From NCBI GenBank assembly GCA_021604925.1, contig BQJX01000069.1, positions 1 through 9,325 of the forward strand: 9,325 bases of DNA, in the 5' to 3' direction. The first letter of the stretch is position 1. Every line of letters starts with the position of its first letter. Position numbers and translations under genes: made by a program. Below are positions 7,405 through 9,325 of the stretch, piece after piece. Below the pieces are notes generated by a model that was not told the origin of the DNA, ran no database searches, and was given only the letters and a program-made list of their open reading frames with translations. The DNA comes from Gemmatimonadota bacterium (GTDB lineage Bacteria; ARS69).

Positions 7405-7989
7405 ATGGAAATCACGACCAGATGGCTCGACTTCAAACAGGCGTTGTGGGGACTGGTGCTCCTGGCCGGCGTGTTCCTTCCTGCAAGCGCGGCGGCGACC
7501 GGCGGGATCGTCCTCTCCTTCGATCCCCTGAACGGCGTGATCGTCCAGGCCGCGCCCCCCGAAACGCTGACCGTGCAGGTCACCGTGGACTCCACGGCGA
7601 CGGACCTGCGCGGATTCTCGTTCGTGCTGGAGTTCGATCCCGGCATCGTGACCCCGATTTCGGTGCAGCCGGGCACGCTGCTCTCCGGAGCGCCGTGCGG
7701 GTTCTTTCTCACGTGGCTGAACGAAACGGCGATCGGGGACTCGATCGCGGTGGATGCTGCGGCCCTGGGCTGCTCCATGGTCGGTCCCGGCAACATCGTC
7801 GAGATGAAGTTCGTGGGTGTGGAACTCGGATACGGCGTGAGTCCCCTGGACTGGCGGGAAGTTCGGATGCGGGATTCCGCGAACACCGTCCTGGACGTCA
7901 AGTGCGTGGACGGAACGATCTACCATCAGGTGATCATCATTGGAGTGGAGCCGGAGAGCTGGGCTCGGGTGAAAGCCCTGTACCGGTGA
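7405..7989 (+). CDS. Small secreted cohesin-like domain protein
   Basis: This is a 194-residue protein. Residues 1 to about 29-31 form a signal peptide (Arg6, Lys11, then a hydrophobic core ending ASAAA). The rest is a single beta-sandwich resembling cohesin: TVQVTVDSTATDLRGFSFVLEFDP (about 56-79, in parts) followed by a G(T)LLSG turn is the usual strand order with the (F/Y)DP signature. Cys98, Cys123 and Cys167 could form a disulfide after export. Unlike its neighbours it has no FlgD-like tail and ends in VEPESWARVKALYR, a short aromatic/basic C-terminus. The start is secure: GGAGG at 7396-7400 lies 4 bases before the ATG. It sits 78 bases after the large gene, beyond a terminator, and 23 bases before the next gene, so it probably heads a two-gene unit. 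The binding partner is unknown. Confidence 0.8.
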   Translation: MEITTRWLDFKQALWGLVLLAGVFLPASAAATGGIVLSFDPLNGVIVQAAPPETLTVQVTVDSTATDLRGFSFVLEFDPGIVTPISVQPGTLLSGAPCGFFLTWLNETAIGDSIAVDAAALGCSMVGPGNIVEMKFVGVELGYGVSPLDWREVRMRDSANTVLDVKCVDGTIYHQVIIIGVEPESWARVKALYR

Positions 7990-8000
7990 TCCTGGAACTC

Positions 8001-8006
8001 GAAGGG
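8001..8006 (+). promoter_or_regulatory. Ribosome binding site that sets the start of the second cohesin-like gene
   Basis: GAAGGG ends 6 bases before the ATG at 8013. The same reading frame is open back to 7218, across the preceding gene and the terminator, so this site together with the signal peptide is what fixes the start. An in-frame GTG at 8010 is a close but less likely alternative. Confidence 0.65.
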
Positions 8007-8012
8007 CGCGTG

Positions 8013-8864
8013 ATGTTGGGGAGCACCCGGACGGGTCGTGGCGTCGCGGCGCTGCTGGTCGTGGCCGTGATGGTCACCGGCCTGGTGCCGGCGGTGCACG
8101 CGGGCGTGGAGTTGTTTCCGGCGTCCTTGGTCCCGGCCGCCGTCGTCACGGAAGTCGATTCCGTGTTCACGGTGGAGTTCCGCGTGGGCGTGGGAGCGTC
8201 CCAGTTCAACGCCTACGAGATCACCCTGTCCTTTGATCCGGCGATTCTCGAGTTCCAGAGCGTGAGTGAAGGGACCCTGATGCTCTCCGGCTGCGGGAAC
8301 ACGTTCGACTTCCTCACGACCACGGACTCCACGCTGACCTACTCCCACTCGCTGCTCTGCGGCGGGGTTGCGCTGGATGGTCCGGGGCTACTGAGCACGT
8401 ACACGTTCCTGGCGGTGGGAGACGGCATCTCTCCGTTGGAGATCACCTCGTCCCCGGACAGCTCGTTCTTCGACAACGGGATGTTCGTGAGTCCGCTTCA
8501 TCCCACCCGACCGCGCCAGGTCACGCTGACGAGTACCGTGGTGGCGGTGGGGATGGATCCGACCGGCAGTCCGAAGTCGGGCTCCGGATCGCGAAGCGGA
8601 CTGTCCGTGCGTCCCAATCCGATGCGTGGCGCCGGCGAGATCCGGTTCGAGCTGGTGCGCGCGGGCTGGGCGGAGCTGGAGATCCTGGATGTGCGCGGCC
8701 GGAGGGTCCTGGCGCGTTCGTGGCCGAGTCTGGGATCGGGATCGCACCGGCTGGAGTGGGCTGCCCGCGGTGAGGCGGGCGGCCCCCTGCCGGGCGGCGT
8801 GTACGTGATCCGGGTGGCGGATGAGCAGGGAGTCCGCACGTCGAAAGTCACGCTGGTCCGTTGA
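8013..8864 (+). CDS. Secreted cohesin-like protein with FlgD-like C-terminal tail
   Basis: This is a 283-residue protein with a signal peptide at 1-30 (two Arg, hydrophobic core, cut after VHA). A cohesin-like beta-sandwich spans about 31-175; EITLSFDPAILEFQSVSEG (69-87) matches the cohesin strand with its FDP turn. Cys94 and Cys116 may pair. A Gly/Ser/Pro-rich linker (182-196) leads to a FlgD-like Ig tail (197-283) that shows RPNPM, LDVRGRRV and a GGVYVIRV strand before the terminal KVTLVR. The same tail type ends the 1439-residue protein, implying a shared export or anchoring route, perhaps type IX-like. It lies 23 bases after the 7405 gene and is probably translated from the same mRNA. Its function is likely structural or binding; no enzymatic motif is visible. 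Confidence 0.8.
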   Translation: MLGSTRTGRGVAALLVVAVMVTGLVPAVHAGVELFPASLVPAAVVTEVDSVFTVEFRVGVGASQFNAYEITLSFDPAILEFQSVSEGTLMLSGCGNTFDFLTTTDSTLTYSHSLLCGGVALDGPGLLSTYTFLAVGDGISPLEITSSPDSSFFDNGMFVSPLHPTRPRQVTLTSTVVAVGMDPTGSPKSGSGSRSGLSVRPNPMRGAGEIRFELVRAGWAELEILDVRGRRVLARSWPSLGSGSHRLEWAARGEAGGPLPGGVYVIRVADEQGVRTSKVTLVR

Positions 8865-8898
8865 CGGGGTAGGCCTGCACCGCGAGTCGGTAGACGAT

Positions 8899-8938
8899 GC
8901 CACGCGGCGGGGTCGGCGGGCCCGCGCGGCCCGCGTGG
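8899..8938 (+). terminator. GC-rich inverted repeat between the cohesin-like pair and the dehydrogenase gene
   Basis: CCACGCGG (8900-8907) pairs with CCGCGTGG (8931-8938), with a further G-U pair outside. The 23 bases inside are GC-rich and can form an alternative stem (GGGCC 8918-8922 with GGCCC 8928-8932). There is no T tract. It lies 35 bases past the stop at 8864, so it may end the upstream unit. Because its right arm touches the promoter-like element at 8936-8944, it could instead be an operator. Confidence 0.4.
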
Positions 8939-8944
8939 TACAAT
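8936..8944 (+). promoter_or_regulatory. Possible extended -10 promoter for the dehydrogenase-like gene
   Basis: TGGTACAAT combines a TGn extension with TACAAT, a 5/6 match to the sigma-70 -10 box, in otherwise very GC-rich DNA. There is no recognisable -35 box, which is tolerated by extended -10 promoters. Transcription would start near 8951, leaving a leader of about 45 bases before the ATG at 8997. Confidence 0.45.
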
Positions 8945-8996
8945 CCAGGGGACCCGTGTCGTTCCGCCTCCGGAGCGGAGTTCCCTCACCGAGCCG

Positions 8997-9325
8997 ATGC
9001 CAATGCCGCCGCCCTCGCTCTCGCTCCGAAACTCGGTCGCTCTCCTGGCGATGCTCTCTGCTCCCGCGGCCGCCCAGACCGTGCCCGCCGGGTTCGTGGT
9101 GGAGGACCTCTTCCCGACCGCCAGCTTCGTGTACCCGGTCGATCTGGAGTTTCTTCCGGACGGACGCGCGCTCGTGGCCCAGGTGCAGGGAGTGGTGCAC
9201 ACGCTGCTGCCGGATGGGACCCAGTACGGCACCCCGTTCCTGGATCTCGGGGACGAGCTGCAGAACGGCGGCGATCTCGGCCTGCTGGGCCTCGCGGCCG
9301 ATCCCGACTTCGCGACGAATCGATG
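8997..9325 (+). CDS. Glucose/sorbosone dehydrogenase-like secreted beta-propeller (5' part)
   Basis: Only the first 109 codons are present; the frame is open to the window edge. Residues 1-26 form a signal peptide ending in APAAA before Gln27. The mature start, GFVVEDLF then VDLEFLPDGRALVAQ (48-62), followed by VHTLLPDGT and DLGLLGLAADPDFATN (93-108), matches the first propeller blades of the GSDH family (PQQ-dependent sugar dehydrogenases such as soluble GDH and YliI/Asd-type proteins), whose usual signature is GLLGxAxDPxFAxN. Family members oxidise aldoses in the periplasm or outside the cell, but many FCB homologues are long multidomain proteins of unknown substrate, and the catalytic His and PQQ ligands lie beyond the edge. 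The start could also be the ATG at 9003. The ribosome binding site is weak (GGAG at 8977-8980, 16 bases away). Confidence 0.75.
   Translation, partial: MPMPPPSLSLRNSVALLAMLSAPAAAQTVPAGFVVEDLFPTASFVYPVDLEFLPDGRALVAQVQGVVHTLLPDGTQYGTPFLDLGDELQNGGDLGLLGLAADPDFATNR

Noticed and set aside
7218..8012. Upstream extension of the 8013 gene in the same frame
   Set aside because: It would run through the end of the large gene, a strong terminator and the whole 7405 gene, giving Arg/Gly-rich sequence with no fold. The signal peptide and ribosome binding site place the start at 8013.

Overview
The window is a GC-rich stretch of a Gram-negative-type bacterial chromosome. All recognisable genes lie on the + strand. 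Secreted proteins with cohesin-like folds, a degenerate dockerin, parallel beta-helices and FlgD-like (type IX-like) C-terminal tails suggest the FCB superphylum. From memory, the combination is most like Candidatus Eisenbacteria and its relatives. That placement is inference from architecture and base composition, with no search behind it.

Layout: positions 1-160 are a short leader, perhaps with the last codons of an upstream gene. pilT (161-1243) encodes a type IV pilus retraction ATPase and ends in a GC-rich hairpin that spans its stop codon. An AI-2E family membrane protein follows (1296-2408); it has little Shine-Dalgarno signal and may be leaderless. Next is a gap of about 600 bases with no credible gene, but with three inverted repeats clustered at 2596-2720. 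Then comes a 1439-residue secreted protein (3007-7326). Its order is signal peptide, two copies of a beta-helix module, cohesin-like domain, Fn3-like domain, degenerate dockerin, second cohesin-like domain and FlgD-like tail. A strong intrinsic terminator closes it. Two smaller secreted cohesin-like proteins follow (7405-7989 and 8013-8864), 23 bases apart and probably co-transcribed. A structured spacer with a possible extended -10 promoter leads into the start of a secreted glucose/sorbosone dehydrogenase-like beta-propeller gene (8997 onward), cut by the window edge.

How they may fit together: the three central genes look like a cell-surface or extracellular protein set. The large protein carries both cohesin-like and dockerin-like elements, and the two small ones carry cohesin-like domains, so a calcium-dependent non-cellulosomal assembly is possible. 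pilT and the AI-2E gene look like general cell-surface and membrane functions without an obvious link to that set. No mobile element, tRNA, rRNA or CRISPR array was seen.
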